A stretch of 64,000 nucleotides of DNA from Maniola hyperantus (lineage: Eukaryota > Arthropoda > Insecta > Lepidoptera > Nymphalidae). The stretch's first letter is position 1; each line of letters starts with the position of its first letter. The notes under the pieces are model-generated. The model saw only the letters and a list, made by a program, of their open reading frames with translations, had not been told where the DNA came from and did no database searches. Shown piece after piece: positions 32,689-43,790 of the stretch. The position numbers and the translations under genes were made by a program. The stretch spans positions 4,774,001 through 4,838,000 of the forward strand of contig NC_048536.1 of the NCBI RefSeq assembly GCF_902806685.2, read 5' to 3'.

Positions 32689-32901
32689 TAGTGTAGTCAT
32701 GCTTATTTGAAAATGTAATAGTGTATAGTGTAAAGTTACTGTGTAAGTTGTTAGCTGCGCCTATTCGTAAAACGTTATTGTTAAAATAAGTACGAGCTGT
32801 TGCTTAAATTTCGAAAACAATTTGGTTTTTCTGGTAAAAAGCGAGAAACAAATTTTATTATTTTCAACTACCTACTCGAATCTTCATATTTATTACTTAC
32901 A

Positions 32902-33134
32902 AGATGATGCCCGCAATGTCGTAAATTTAGATTTTTTGAAAATCCCCGATCCCAAACTTGATTTTCCGTGATAAAAGTAGCCATATCCCTCTCAGGGATG
33001 CAAACTATACTTAGCTCTGTATCTACCAAATAGATAACACCTGCGACTTCGTCAGCATGGATTTAGGTTTTTGAAAATCCCGTGGGAACTGTTTAATTTT
33101 CCGAAACAAAAAACTTCGTTATTCCTCAGGATGT
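32902..33134 (+). repeat. Dispersed repeat A, two partial copies
   Basis: The first copy starts 'gatgcccgcaatgtcgtaaa'; the second 'acctgcgacttcgtcagcat'. The second is split by the LINE insertion and resumes at 35068. Confidence 0.65.
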
Positions 33135-34943
33135 CATCCTAAACAAGATAGGATATACCTTCCATCAGACATAAGATCTAAAATTAAGGAAAAAAGGCGA
33201 CTCAGACGTGTCTGGCAAAGCTCACGCTGCCCGCATGACAAAACTAGTCTAAATCGTGCAATAAAAGAACTTAAAAATATACTAGCAGACACATCTAATT
33301 ACACGATCAGAAATCAACTTGAACAGTTATCACCGACAGGTCGTGGAGATCGATCTCTGTGGAAGGCTACAAAGACTCTTAATCAGCCTCAACAAATATT
33401 TCCGCCTATTAGAACAGGTTCAACTTGGGCTCGAACTGACAGTGAAAAGGCGGAAGCTTTTGCTGTCCACCTCAGCAATGTATTTCGGCCCAATGACTCC
33501 TCTGATCCAGACGATCCAGAAATTCAAGATATCCTTAGCCAAGATCTACAGATGTGTCTACCTCTAAAACCAGCTTCGCCTAGAGAAATTTCAAAAACCA
33601 TAGCTTCTCTCGATTGCAAGAAAGCTCCCGGATTTGATCTGATCACCCCTCGGTTACTCAAGGAACTTCCTAAAAAGTGTCTAGCTTTTTTGGCAAACCT
33701 TTTCAATAGTATGCTCCGTAAAAGCCACTTTCCCGACATCTGGAAAGTAAGCCAAATTATCATGATACCCAAACCAGGTAAACCACCTGAAGAAGCCACC
33801 TCTTATCGACCTATTAGCCTTACTCCTGTTCTATCGAAGGTCTGGGAAATAATATTCCTGACTAGACTAAAAGACGCTCTGGATGGCAGTGATATTATTC
33901 CAGGACACCAGTTTGGCTTTCGCAAAAAACATTCGACCACAGAACAAGTTCACAGAGTCTACCATACAATACGCCAGTGTCTAGAAAAGAAAGAATATTG
34001 CTCTGCTGCGTTTCTCGATGTTCAACAAGCCTTCGATAGAGTATGGCACAAAGGACTGTTGGCCAAAATTAAGACATTTTTACCTCATTCCATGTTCCTC
34101 TTGCTGGCATCATACCTAGACAATAGAATATTTCAAGTAAAGCAGCGAGATGCTAGGTCTAGCTTTTATACATGCTTCGCGGGAGTTCCCCAGGGTTCAG
34201 TTCTCGGTCCAGTACTGTACAACATCTTCACTTGTGACGTTCCACAATCACCAGATGTTACCATAGCTACGTTTGCCGACGATGCTGCTTTCCTTTCGTG
34301 TAATAAAGATGCCAATCAAGCTAGTAGCCGCCTACAAGAACACCTCAATAAAATCAACACTTGGCTGACCAAGTGGCGTATAAAAGCAAGTGCCTCCAAA
34401 TCGCAACATGTAACATTTGCTTTAAAACGGGGCGATTGTCCTCCCGTGAAGCTAGGTAACGATGAATTGCCAACAACGACTTGCGTCAGGTATCTTGGAT
34501 TTCATCTGGACCGACGTCTAACGTGGAAGTATCACATAGATCACAAAAGAAATGAACTTAACACTCGATTCAGAAATCTGCTTTGGTTGCTTGGTCGGCA
34601 ATCCACGCTATCCCTTAACAACAAAGTACTTGTTTACTGCACTATATTGAAACCCATTTGGCTGTATGGCATACAGTTGTGGGGCACAAGCTGTAAGACC
34701 AACATCATGCGGATTCAAAGGGTTCAAAACAACATACTAAGGACAATAACTAGTGCGCCCTGGTTTACACGCAACGATGAATTGCACCAGTACCTGGATA
34801 TGCCAACTGTTTCCGAGGAAATAAACAAGTACTCCAAAAAACACAAAGTTCGCCTTGCCAAGCATCCAAACCCACTCGCCAACTCACTTCTAGCTGCCCC
34901 TAGAGTAAAAAGACTAAAACGAGCTGATGTGCTCGATATCTGA
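33135..34943 (+). CDS. Jockey-type reverse transcriptase, N-terminally truncated
   Basis: The frame is open from the insertion point for 602 codons and has no start codon of its own. The first internal ATG is at 33552. It carries the pre-RT linker, then SYRPISLTPVLSKVWE, AAFLDVQQAFDRVWHK (RT motif with Asp), GVPQGSVLGPVLYNIF and TIATFADDAAFL (the catalytic FADD box). C-terminal motifs are CVRYLGFHLDRRLTWKYHI, LKPIWLYGIQLWG and RIQRVQNNILRTI. The endonuclease domain is lost through truncation. The absence of stops implies a young insertion. Confidence 0.9.
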   Translation, partial: HPKQDRIYLPSDIRSKIKEKRRLRRVWQSSRCPHDKTSLNRAIKELKNILADTSNYTIRNQLEQLSPTGRGDRSLWKATKTLNQPQQIFPPIRTGSTWARTDSEKAEAFAVHLSNVFRPNDSSDPDDPEIQDILSQDLQMCLPLKPASPREISKTIASLDCKKAPGFDLITPRLLKELPKKCLAFLANLFNSMLRKSHFPDIWKVSQIIMIPKPGKPPEEATSYRPISLTPVLSKVWEIIFLTRLKDALDGSDIIPGHQFGFRKKHSTTEQVHRVYHTIRQCLEKKEYCSAAFLDVQQAFDRVWHKGLLAKIKTFLPHSMFLLLASYLDNRIFQVKQRDARSSFYTCFAGVPQGSVLGPVLYNIFTCDVPQSPDVTIATFADDAAFLSCNKDANQASSRLQEHLNKINTWLTKWRIKASASKSQHVTFALKRGDCPPVKLGNDELPTTTCVRYLGFHLDRRLTWKYHIDHKRNELNTRFRNLLWLLGRQSTLSLNNKVLVYCTILKPIWLYGIQLWGTSCKTNIMRIQRVQNNILRTITSAPWFTRNDELHQYLDMPTVSEEINKYSKKHKVRLAKHPNPLANSLLAAPRVKRLKRADVLDI

Positions 34944-35067
34944 TGAACGTGGGAGCAGTGGCCAATGGCTCCCTCGTTTCTCAATACCAAATTCAGCACA
35001 ATAAATCTGCTTATAGTCCCCCGACTGATTGCAGATAATGACAAGAAAAAAAAAAAAAAAAAAAAAA
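33135..35067 (+). mobile_element. 5'-truncated Jockey-type LINE
   Basis: The insert lies between two copies of TCCTCAGGATGT (33123-33134 and 35068-35079). It ends in a run of 22 A. It interrupts repeat A, whose 'cctcaggatgt' and 'aggctatcgctgtaccgaat' should be joined. Truncation inside ORF2 is the usual result of incomplete target-primed reverse transcription. Confidence 0.9.
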
Positions 35068-35137
35068 TCCTCAGGATGTAGGCTATCGCTGTACCGAATT
35101 TGGTCAAAACTGCTAACCAAATGGGCCGTAAATCAGT
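35068..35137 (+). repeat. Dispersed repeat A, second half
   Basis: Continuation of the 33036 copy after the LINE insertion, including 'aaatgggccgtaaat'. Confidence 0.65.
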
Positions 35138-35719
35138 AGTGGCATGGAAGCCTTTTGCACAACAGTGCGACTTTAGAAGCCACTCCTCAGAACTATGTAT
35201 GGGTACTATACAATATTATACTTATTTTCCAACATTTCACAATCGGAATAAAGTAGCTTCTGTTCGTTTCCTAGCACGCACCACAAAACATACTTACGTA
35301 ACTACACATCCCTCTTTTCTTCTATTTCACTCCCATTCATTCTTTGCAGCTTTTGTAGAAACGCTCAGGCTTTTTGTAACGGGCCGCCGCTGTCGTGAAT
35401 AGTAACTGACGAAATATTGTTAAGCACGATATCATCTCGAAGAAGCTTTGTTCAGAACTGTGCAAGTGTAAAGAGTTTGGCTTCTGCTACGATGATGATA
35501 AAATTTGTGTGGATGTAATTTTTTGAAAAGGAAGATTTACAACACATTTTTTACAAATTCACAAACAAGAATTAACTCTCTCCAGCGCTGCCTATACAGT
35601 TAGTTGGGTTCTCATTTAATGTAGACACGTTCTAGAAGCAAATCAGTACTTATAGCTGTATTGGTGGTTTATCAGATTTCCGTAAAAATAGTTCCGTAGT
35701 TTTAATTTTTTTTATTCAG

Positions 35720-35890
35720 ATACAAGTTATCCCTTGACTGCGATCTCACCTGGTGGTAAATGTGATGCAATCTAAGATGGAAGCGGGCTAACTTGGAAGG
35801 ACTATGACAGTTTTTATTAAACCCCTACCCATTTGGTATCTACACGACATCGTACCGGAACGCTAAATCACGGCTTTGCCGGCCAAAATT
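35720..35890 (-). mobile_element. tRNA-type SINE D, 5' truncated
   Basis: 'ttgactgcgatctcacctgg' and 'aacgctaaatcacggctttg' match the 21148 copy. The tRNA-like head is absent. Confidence 0.6.
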
Positions 35891-35984
35891 AAACTCGCTC
35901 AAAGATTGACGTACATTTTATTTATTTATTTATTTACATACAAATCTTGCTTTACCAAGCGCTCGCGCTGGGGAGAGCGCTATG

Positions 35985-36207
35985 TGTAAGTCCTGATTGA
36001 ATGACTGACTTTTATATTTATTATATTAATTATTAACGCACAGCCTAAACCGCTGATCCTACAGACATGCAATTTGGAGGGTTTGTTCTTTTTTAAAGAG
36101 TAGATCTCCACTAAGAAAGGATTTTTAGAAATTCCAAACCTAAGAGGGTTAAATGGGGGTTTGAAATATATGTAGTTCACCCGTACGAAGTCGCGAGCAT
36201 AAGCTAT
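35985..36207 (-). repeat. Dispersed repeat B
   Basis: 'attgaatgactgacttttat', 'ctaagaaaggatttttagaa' and 'tcgcgagcataagctattg' in reverse order. Confidence 0.6.
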
Positions 36208-36834
36208 TGAGATAAATATTTTTTTTATTTTTTATTTGTTAATACAATTAAACTTTTACGAGTACCTACTTTTGAATCGTCAAATCTAAGCAAATCTACT
36301 ACTGGTTCGTAATGCCTTAGAGATGAGGAAATATACCTGCAGTGCATAATTATTAGAACCACTGTATTTGGATGCATCAATTTAAAAAATAGGTAACAAA
36401 AAATAGAATCCTGAAATTACGTGTTTTTCAGTTTGTTTATTCAATTTCGCGATTACATTGATTTTTCTATCGATAGTATACATAAAAGAAGAGTATTAAA
36501 ATAAACAATGGTTAGGCACCTACTTGGGAAGGGGGGGTAGGGGGCTGGACGATCGGTATTTGGTGCTCGCATTGTCGTTGAATAACTTTTGTCCCTATTG
36601 TGTTCTGAAAGAGCCACAAAGACTCACGGTGTTGAACATAAACCGAAATTCATCAGAGTGCCGATAGCTCTTAATAATGTTTGAAGCCTGATTTTGTTCT
36701 TTTATAAAGACCCTTTATTCGAAAGTTTTTCATCAAGGACCTTAGAAAATCATGGTCACGTAAAATAAGGTTCTGGTTCTAAGATAGCAACAAATTGTAT
36801 AAATGTTAACTTTTATAATATTCATCTTTCATCT

Positions 36835-36950
36835 TTTATTATATTATAGGCATCTTCTAGGTAAACGCGTCCCATCTTAGGCCACATCGTCACTTTCCAT
36901 CAGGTGTGATTGTGGTCAAGCGTTTGCCTATACCTAATGAATAAAAAAAT
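36835..36950 (+). repeat. Dispersed repeat K
   Basis: 'ataggcatcttctaggtaaa', 'catcaggtgtgattgtggtc' and an 'aataaaaaa' end. A second copy lies at 49018-49125. Confidence 0.5.
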
Positions 36951-37601
36951 CTTAAGTTAAATTGTTTTGAGAGAAGACTAAGTATTCTCAATTTCTTAGA
37001 GGCAGGAGGAGTTCTTCAAGCATAAAGAAGAATGGAAGAAATTAGAAAGAAGGAGGAGCTGAAGTGGATATTTAGAATGCTGATTAATTAAGTATATTGG
37101 GCCGTAGCTACAACCAATTATAAGATGAAGAAAGTATCGATTTCTAGAAGAATCATAATTCATAACAGATGTCCGTAAATGGAAATACTTATATTATTTG
37201 AGTTGCTTCTTAGTGAATTAAAACCGACTTGTCCCAATAACTTTTTAGAAGATGCAAAAAATCTGAGCGAAGCAGCATTAATTTATGTAGGTACGTACCT
37301 ACCTACTATATGTGACAAGTTTTCATTAGTTCGAAAAGGCACTTTATTGGTTTGTTTAAATTCAAATTCGTTGCAGCTTTGAGTTACTTAGTACATAATT
37401 TGCAAAAACATTATTTACAGTGAGATGATATATATTTCGTGCATTAGTTAATAATATTTCAATGATTCAAAGACTATCTTTTAGCGCCCAAAGGAAAAAT
37501 TCGTTAGTGTTATTTGTTATTTTTCTACAAAACTTATTCTTATTTCATTATTTGCAGCTTTGAGTTAGTAGGTATATCAATGAATAATTTAATAGTCAAT
37601 A

Positions 37602-37916
37602 AAGCCTAGTAGTTAGGACGTCCACCTTCTAATCGGAGGTCGGGGGCTCGATCCCGGACACGAACCTTTAACTTTTCGGAGTTATGTGCATTTTAAAGTA
37701 ATTATATTATGTCACTTGCTTTAACGGTGAAGGAAAACATCGTGAGAAAACCTGGATACCTGAGAGTTCTGTATAATGTTCTCAAAGGTGCGTGAAGTTT
37801 ACTTATCCGCACCTGGTCAGCGTGGTAGACTATGGCCAAACCCGTTCTCACTCTGAGAGGAGACCCGTGCTCTGTAGTGAGCCGGCTATGGGTTGATTAT
37901 GATGATGATGATGATT
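37602..37916 (+). mobile_element. tRNA-type SINE E, full length
   Basis: The head 'aaagcctagtagttaggacg' and the box B region 'gggggctcgatcccggac' are tRNA-like. The body has 'ttaacggtgaaggaaaacat' and 'agaggagacccgtgctctgt', and the tail is GATGAT. The box B has C in place of the second T, so this copy may be silent. Confidence 0.75.
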
Positions 37917-38324
37917 CAATAATTTGCAGAATTTTTTTTTCTTTATTAGTATAATATCTAATAGATAAATTTCTATAATAGATAATGATCCCATTGGTTC
38001 TAAACTAGGTTAATAAAGAAGTGTTTAAGCCCGCTTCTAAAGTGGTCGCTCGATCGCGGCTGTGATTTATCTCCGCTTTATTGAATGGATCTCTTTGTGG
38101 CCGATACTGTATTTCAGCAGTATTGTCCGATGGGTATAATGTTGGAGTATTAGAGTTTACGTGTTTCTTTGTAACTAATAGCCTGAAAATTGATACGAAT
38201 TTTAGTAAAAGGATCTGTAGTTTTATCTTGCCTTTGAAAACATTCCTGTACCTACAATGATCTCTATGATCGTGAGATTCCAATTTTTCTTTTCTGAAAA
38301 GACGTGAAAAATAGTAAAAGAAGT

Positions 38325-38470
38325 GAATTCATATTTTTCGGGATAAAAAGTAGCCTAAGTATATCCTTCCCCGGGATGCACGCTATCTCTGTACCTTTCG
38401 TCAAAATCGGTTGAACGGATGGGTCATGAAAGGCTAGCAGGCAGACACACTTTCGCCTTTATCAGTAATC
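38325..38470 (+). repeat. Dispersed repeat A
   Basis: 'gggataaaaagtagcctaag', 'ccttccccgggatgcacgct' and 'gcagacacactttcgccttt'. Confidence 0.65.
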
Positions 38471-38512
38471 CATACTTGATAGGAAGTAGGTACCTACCTA
38501 TCAAGTATGGAT
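38468..38512. repeat. Palindrome, ~20-bp arms
   Basis: 'atccatacttgatagg' and 'cctatcaagtatggat' flank a short centre 'aagtaggtacctac'. It directly adjoins the 3' end of repeat A. Confidence 0.85.
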
Positions 38513-38774
38513 ATGGAATGTGGATATAATTGAAGAAAACAGATTTCACCAACTCTGACGACGACTTTACCAACTTAAAAAGTTAAATTCAAGGTTCTGC
38601 TATTGTGTAAAGATTTCTTCTATACTTACTTGCTATTGCTTAATACCTTCGGAGTTTGGAAAAGTAGCTGAAGCTTTTGAAGTTACCTACTTCCTTGTGC
38701 CGCTTTTTGTCAACCAGAAGCCCTACTTATTTGGTGATGTTTTATTTAAAAATAATGTTGTTAAACTTAATGCT

Positions 38775-39095
38775 TCATTTCTGCAAACTTTCACAATCAG
38801 AGGGGTTAAAACCATTTTGACACTCCATTTTCCGTGGATTGGCCAAGGTTTTGAGCAATATCAAGCGTGTGAAAAATAGCTACCTAATATCTCCTCCTCT
38901 TTTACAGCCAACTTAGCGTGAAGCTTGTGCTAGGACTCTACCTAGTTACGGCAATATTTATGCTAAGTTTCACAATATTAGAGGTTAATCCATTTGGACA
39001 CATCACGACCAGTGGCCAAAATTTGTTAATTTTTCCGTGGCTTGGCCAAGGTTTTGAGGAAATTTAAAAGAAGTTAAGCATGTGAAACATTTGGG
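38775..39095. repeat. Diverged tandem duplication
   Basis: 'tttcacaatcagaggggtta', 'ttttccgtggattggccaag' and 'gttttgagcaat' recur as 'tttcacaatattagaggtta', 'tttttccgtggcttggccaa' and 'ggttttgaggaaat', about 180-190 bp further on. Confidence 0.7.
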
Positions 39096-39111
39096 TACCG
39101 AATAGTCATTT

Positions 39112-39265
39112 TTAGGGTTCCGTAGCCGAATGGCAAAAAACGGAACCCTTAAAGATTCTCTGTCTGTCTGTCTGGATGTATGTCACAGCCACTTTTTCTG
39201 AAACTATAAGAGCTATTCTTTTAACCCTCAGTGCGCGAGTCTGATTCGCACTTGGCTGGTTTTTC
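39112..39265 (+). repeat. Dispersed repeat C, short copy
   Basis: 'tagggttccgtagccgaatg', a GTCT run, and 'gattcgcacttggctggttt'. Confidence 0.6.
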
Positions 39266-39269
39266 CCTT

Positions 39270-40890
39270 CTTGTGTTAGAAATAGTTAAGTACAACAACA
39301 CTTCAGGGGTTGGGATTTAAAGTTTAAACCCTAGGTTCTTCGTCATCTTAGATTCCCATTATTTCTACATGAAAAACTTGCTTGGAAAACTACTTTAAGT
39401 CTCAAAGTTGGTGACTAAGAACTAGAACTATGGTAATATACCTACTATTGAAATGTATATTTCAATTTTTCGCCAACCTTTTACCAATGTAACCCATTTT
39501 CCATTCTCCTTTGTAAGTCGTCCCCATTCCTTACCTTTTGTGTGGTCTGTGATGCGACTGGAGACCCGTGTAGTGTCGTGTATAAAACTGTTTGTGATTT
39601 GCCCCTTACAAATAAGTTTCTACTTTATTTTTCACTTTTTGATGATGTGAACAAATGGATCCCTACATGTGTGCAAAGTGTATGTGCTTATATACAGGCC
39701 AAAAGGAGCGTAAAATCAGTGTCGTCCTGCCGAAGATGTCCCAGGTTGTAAGAGAAGCGTGTGGAATGAAACCCAGCAATGGAATCATCCTCCTATCTTC
39801 TTCTTATTAACGGGATGGTTATAGTCTACTACTTTTTCCAATAAGTGGTCTCCATTCCAGTAGCAAATGGGTCCATCAGTGATCTGTGGTCCTACAGACA
39901 TGCCCTGCTCATCTCTATTTCGACGGACACTTTCAAAATAATGTCGCGGATTGTGGTGTTTGAGACACGGTCAATTAGCAATATACCCATGTTGTTTACA
40001 GTTCGGATGTAAGATATGATTTTCCGCACGTGTTTATGTTTCCAAAACGTACCTACATGATTCTCCTTCTTTTCATATAATTAATTCATTAAATCCTTTT
40101 TCGTCATAGCAAGCTATAAAAATGAGGCGCTCATTCTGGTGCATTTCACAAACATCTCTCGCTACGCATCCTCGCAAATCTTTGGTAAAACTGCAGCCTG
40201 ATCGATTTCGAAATTCAATACATTATAACAAAATATAATAAACGTTATGCTGCGTTGAAAAGATTGCCGTGTGAAGAAGTGCATTTGATGAACGTCGAAA
40301 CCTAAAGGAGGAAAAGACTGCATCCTTCAGCCATGTGATGACTGATGGACTGTGATGAACAGTGACAAGAAAACAGAAAGTTTTGGCGTATGAAGGCGCA
40401 AATAGGATTATAGAGCAAATAAGTACCTACATAATAGGAAAAGACTAAGAATAAAGTTTAATTACAGTAATACACTATTTAAAGCACTTATAATATTAGG
40501 TAGGTACCTGATGTTGACTATGTTTATGTGCTATACCTAACCTATAGCTTAAAATAAATAAATAAATTGGGAGTTATGATTTATATACTAAAGAAAAATA
40601 AATAAATAGATACATAATTCGAAGTAAGCAGGGAAGTAGCGAACAAAAAATGCAATAAGGCGAGTATAATTTAGCAACATTAATGCGATACAACACTGGA
40701 CTATTCACGCAACAATCTCGGAGGGGTGTCAGTTTGGGGTTGACGCACGCAACACGCGACAACTCTGCATGTCAATACATTGGTCCACAATGGTGTGATT
40801 TATAAATTGAAGCTTTGAATATTTTTTATACGGAACCCTGAAATTTTGAGTAATCAAATTCTTTTTTACAGTTGGCAAATGGCAATATTC
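39270..40890. other. Stretch with no supported gene
   Basis: Open frames near 39.45-39.75 kb lack recognisable domains. Around 40786 is 'gtccacaatggtgtgat', a SOX-type word. Nothing else is supported. Confidence 0.45.
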
Positions 40891-40896
40891 TGTTAA

Positions 40897-41330
40897 TTTT
40901 AGGGTTCCGTACCTTAAAAGGAAAAATGGAACCCTTATATAGGATCACTTTGTTGTCTGTCTGTTTGTCTGTCAAGAAACCTACAGGGTACTTCCCGTTG
41001 ACCTAGAATCATGAAATTTGGCAGGTAGGTAGATCTTATAGCTGACATTTGGGGAAAAATCTGAAAACCGTAAATTAGGGTTAGATCACACAAAAAAAAT
41101 TAAATTGTGGTCATGAACTAATAATTAGTATTTTCAACTTTCGAAGTGAGATAACTATAGGTATCAAGTGGGGTATCATATGAAAGGTCGCCATCTGTAC
41201 ATTCTAAAACAGATTTTTATTTATTTTTATGCATCATAGTTTTTGAATTATCGTGCAAATTGTCGAAAAAATACGACTGTAGTACGGAACCCTCATTGCG
41301 CGAGCCTGACTCGCACTTGGCCGGTTTTTA
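40897..41330 (+). repeat. Dispersed repeat C, full-length
   Basis: It runs from 'tagggttccgtaccttaaaa' to 'ctgactcgcacttggccggt' and closely matches 17045-17475. Confidence 0.75.
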
Positions 41331-41368
41331 AGGAAAACTGACGCTATGATTAGACTATTTATTTGTAG

Positions 41369-41522
41369 TCCGCGACAAGTCGAGATGGCAATCAGGGAAT
41401 GAGGCGGGGGAACAGCCCGCACACCCACACGTCCCCCACGCTCGACCGCACCTGTTTAGCACGGGGGCTGCGCGGGTGTGCGGGGCGTTCCGTCCCCGAT
41501 TGCCATTTCTACCTGTCGCGTA
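41369..41522. mobile_element. GC-rich palindromic MITE
   Basis: The left end 'gtccgcgacaagtcgagatg' and 'gcaatcagggaatgagg' mirror the right end 'ccgattgccatttctacctg' and 'tcgcgtac'. The interior is rich in 'cccgcacaccc' and 'gggtgtgcgggg'. Related GC-rich sequence lies at 61640-61775. Confidence 0.65.
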
Positions 41523-42194
41523 CCTACCTATCTGATTTGATCACGTAAACTCCAAGTAGGTATAACTCGCCCTGAAACCTGAAATACCTGAAATACCTAA
41601 ACATAATATTGTAAAATACAAAAGCTATGACTGGATCTATTTCAATTAAAATATTTAAATTATGTTGTAGGTATACCTAAGTGATCAATATCCATCAATT
41701 TTAAAATCTATGTGATTTGGTTAATTGAAATTTGTCTAGTCTTTTTGCTTTATACAGCGTGTAACCAGAACGCTAGCAAAAACGAGGAGACATCGTGCTC
41801 TGTAGTGAGCCGGCTATGATCATGATGATGATGTTAATAATGATTAATGACAGTACCTAATATTTTTTTTTTAAATTGCGTATTGAAAGCTATGTGTAAG
41901 GAAAGAAAGATTGTCATACAATCACTCAGTACATTCTTCGACGTTCCCTTTGCCATTACCCTCACAAAGGGACACATTTCCCCACTTGGAAAGCTGCCAA
42001 AGAGTATTTTTATCGAATGCCCTAAACAATGGCTTAGCGATGAGGCACAATAGTTTTGAATGACAAGCGATGGTAGATTAGGCATGGTGACATTCCCTAT
42101 TCTTTGTGTTAAGATGTGAGGATCGTTCGGTATTGAAATATCGACTCTACTTATGTGAAAAAGAGATATTGTCATAATTATATTATGTGTTTAG

Positions 42195-42420
42195 TACTAG
42201 AGGATGCCCGCGACTCCATCCGCGTGGATTTAGGTTTTTTATAAATCCCGTGGGAACTCTTTGATTTTCCGGGATAAAAAGTAGCCTATGTCCTTCCTTC
42301 CCTGGGATGTAAGCTAATTCTGTACCAAATTTCGTCAAAATCGGTTAAACTGTTGGGCCGTGAAAAGCTGGCGACAGACAGACAGACAGACACACTTTCA
42401 CATTTATATAATATTAGTAG
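42195..42420 (+). repeat. Dispersed repeat A, full-length
   Basis: It runs from 'actagaggatgcccgcgact' through 'tttgattttccgggataaaa', 'accaaatttcgtcaaaatcg' and a GACA run to 'tttatataatattagtag'. It abuts the ORF fragment at 42427. Confidence 0.75.
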
Positions 42421-42426
42421 GTTGAT

Positions 42427-42969
42427 AAATTTGGAATCCACGGACTCTCTTGCCAAAGGAGCTCCGGTAGGCTGTTTAGGCATGGCTCTCTTAACGATAC
42501 AATTAAAAGAGCTCTTGCCACCATAAATATTCCTGCGCTCATTGAGCCGGCAGGGATTAGTCGGGATGATGGCAAGAGACCTGATGGATTGACGCTGGTT
42601 CCCTGGGAACGGGGACGGGCGCTAATGTGGGACGCAACTTGCGTTGACACATTGGCCCCGTGTCATATCAGGAAGACAGCATCAAGACCGGGAGCCGCAG
42701 CAGAAACAGCTGAAAACGGCAAGCGGCGCAAGTATGCCTCTCTTATAGAGAGTTACATTTTTGTGCCGTTTGCCGTGGAGACCCTGGGGCCATGGAGTCT
42801 TAGTGCTAAAAATTTTTTACGAGACATTTCACCGCGATTAATAGCCTCAACTGGTGACAGAAGGGCTGGCTCATTTTTTGCGCAGCGGATCAGCCTGGCT
42901 GTCCAGCGCGGAAATGCAGCCAGTATTCTTGGCACCATTCCACGCGGTCATGATTTATATAGTAATTAG
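42427..42969 (+). pseudogene. Retrotransposon ORF 3' part with PD...WD-type domain
   Basis: The open frame of 180 codons has no ATG at its start, so it is a fragment. It reads RHGSLNDTIKRALATINIPA, then GKRPDGLTLVPWERGRALMW DATCVDT, then YIFVPFAVETLGPWSLSAKN and AQRISLAVQRGNAASILGTI. Related sequences accompany reverse transcriptases in many animals. The PDG...(L/M)WDATC spacing resembles the PD-(D/E)XK-type endonuclease of LINEs, which is an inference. The same family is at 27242. Confidence 0.6.
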
Positions 42970-43379
42970 ATAAGGCTAGCTTTAAGTTTTATTATATTAG
43001 TAGGTATGGATTACATTCAAAGCAAGCGAAGTAGTGGGCAAATGCCGGTATAATAGCAATGCGATTGGAATTTGGATGTGCTCGTTTGTTCGAAAAATAG
43101 CGCCAGCAACTTAGCAACGTCGCAAAATTGTAAAATGATACAATAAAAACATCACTCCAGTCCATTCAAATATGAAAGCACGTCGCAAGCAAATAGGGTA
43201 AACAAAGCGGAAGAAACCACAAATCGCGGTCGGTTTAAGTGAGTTCAAATAGGAAAAAAAGGGAAAGCTGGCCCCTCCATTGTGATCGGGAATCACTTCA
43301 GCACATGCTGGAAGGGCGATTTTTACTTTGGTGTCTGTGTTATCGACGTCATGTTGATGCATCTTCTGTTACCAACACA

Positions 43380-43790
43380 AAGTTTCATAGAATTCATTTA
43401 TCATCGTAGGAAGGTCCAAGAATTTCCAATTAAAATCTTATTAGAGAAAATTTCAGAAAATTACTCAACAAAATAACTGAGATTTGTGGTGCATCTCCTT
43501 TCAGCAATAGGAAGTTTCAAGTGATTCATACACCAGCGTACGAAGATGCAAGAATTTCCAATAAAAATCTTATTAGGTAGAGAAAATGGGGAAAATTTGA
43601 GAAAATTACTTAACAAAATTACTGAGACTTGTGATGCATTTCCTTTCAATAATATAGAAAGTTTCAATGGATTCATTCATAATCGTAGGGCGATGCAAGA
43701 ATTACCAATTAAAATCTTTTAAGAGAAAATCGTGAGAACTGAGAATTTGAGAAAATTACTTAGCAAATTAACTGAATTAGAATTTGGTCG
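43380..43790. repeat. Three ~130-148-bp tandem units
   Basis: 'caagaatttccaattaaaat' recurs from about 43417, 43549 and 43696. Each unit is followed by 'gagaaaat', 'tgagaaaattactta' and 'caaaattactga', and the first two also by 'gtgatgcat-type' words. Divergence is 10-20 percent by eye. Confidence 0.85.

Noticed and set aside
30521..32692. Extending the transposon ends outward to ACTAG...CTAGT
   Set aside because: The outer match is only a few bases and would remove the TA duplication; TA-flanked 27-bp ends fit the family better.
37602..37680. A functional tRNA gene at the SINE E head
   Set aside because: The A- and B-box region lacks a full cloverleaf and recurs in other copies, so it is a SINE head.
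39453..39751. Two overlapping plus-strand frames
   Set aside because: No recognisable domain or splice context; left unannotated within a no-gene stretch.
43111..43362. Minus-strand 83-codon frame
   Set aside because: No motif and no splice sites supporting it.
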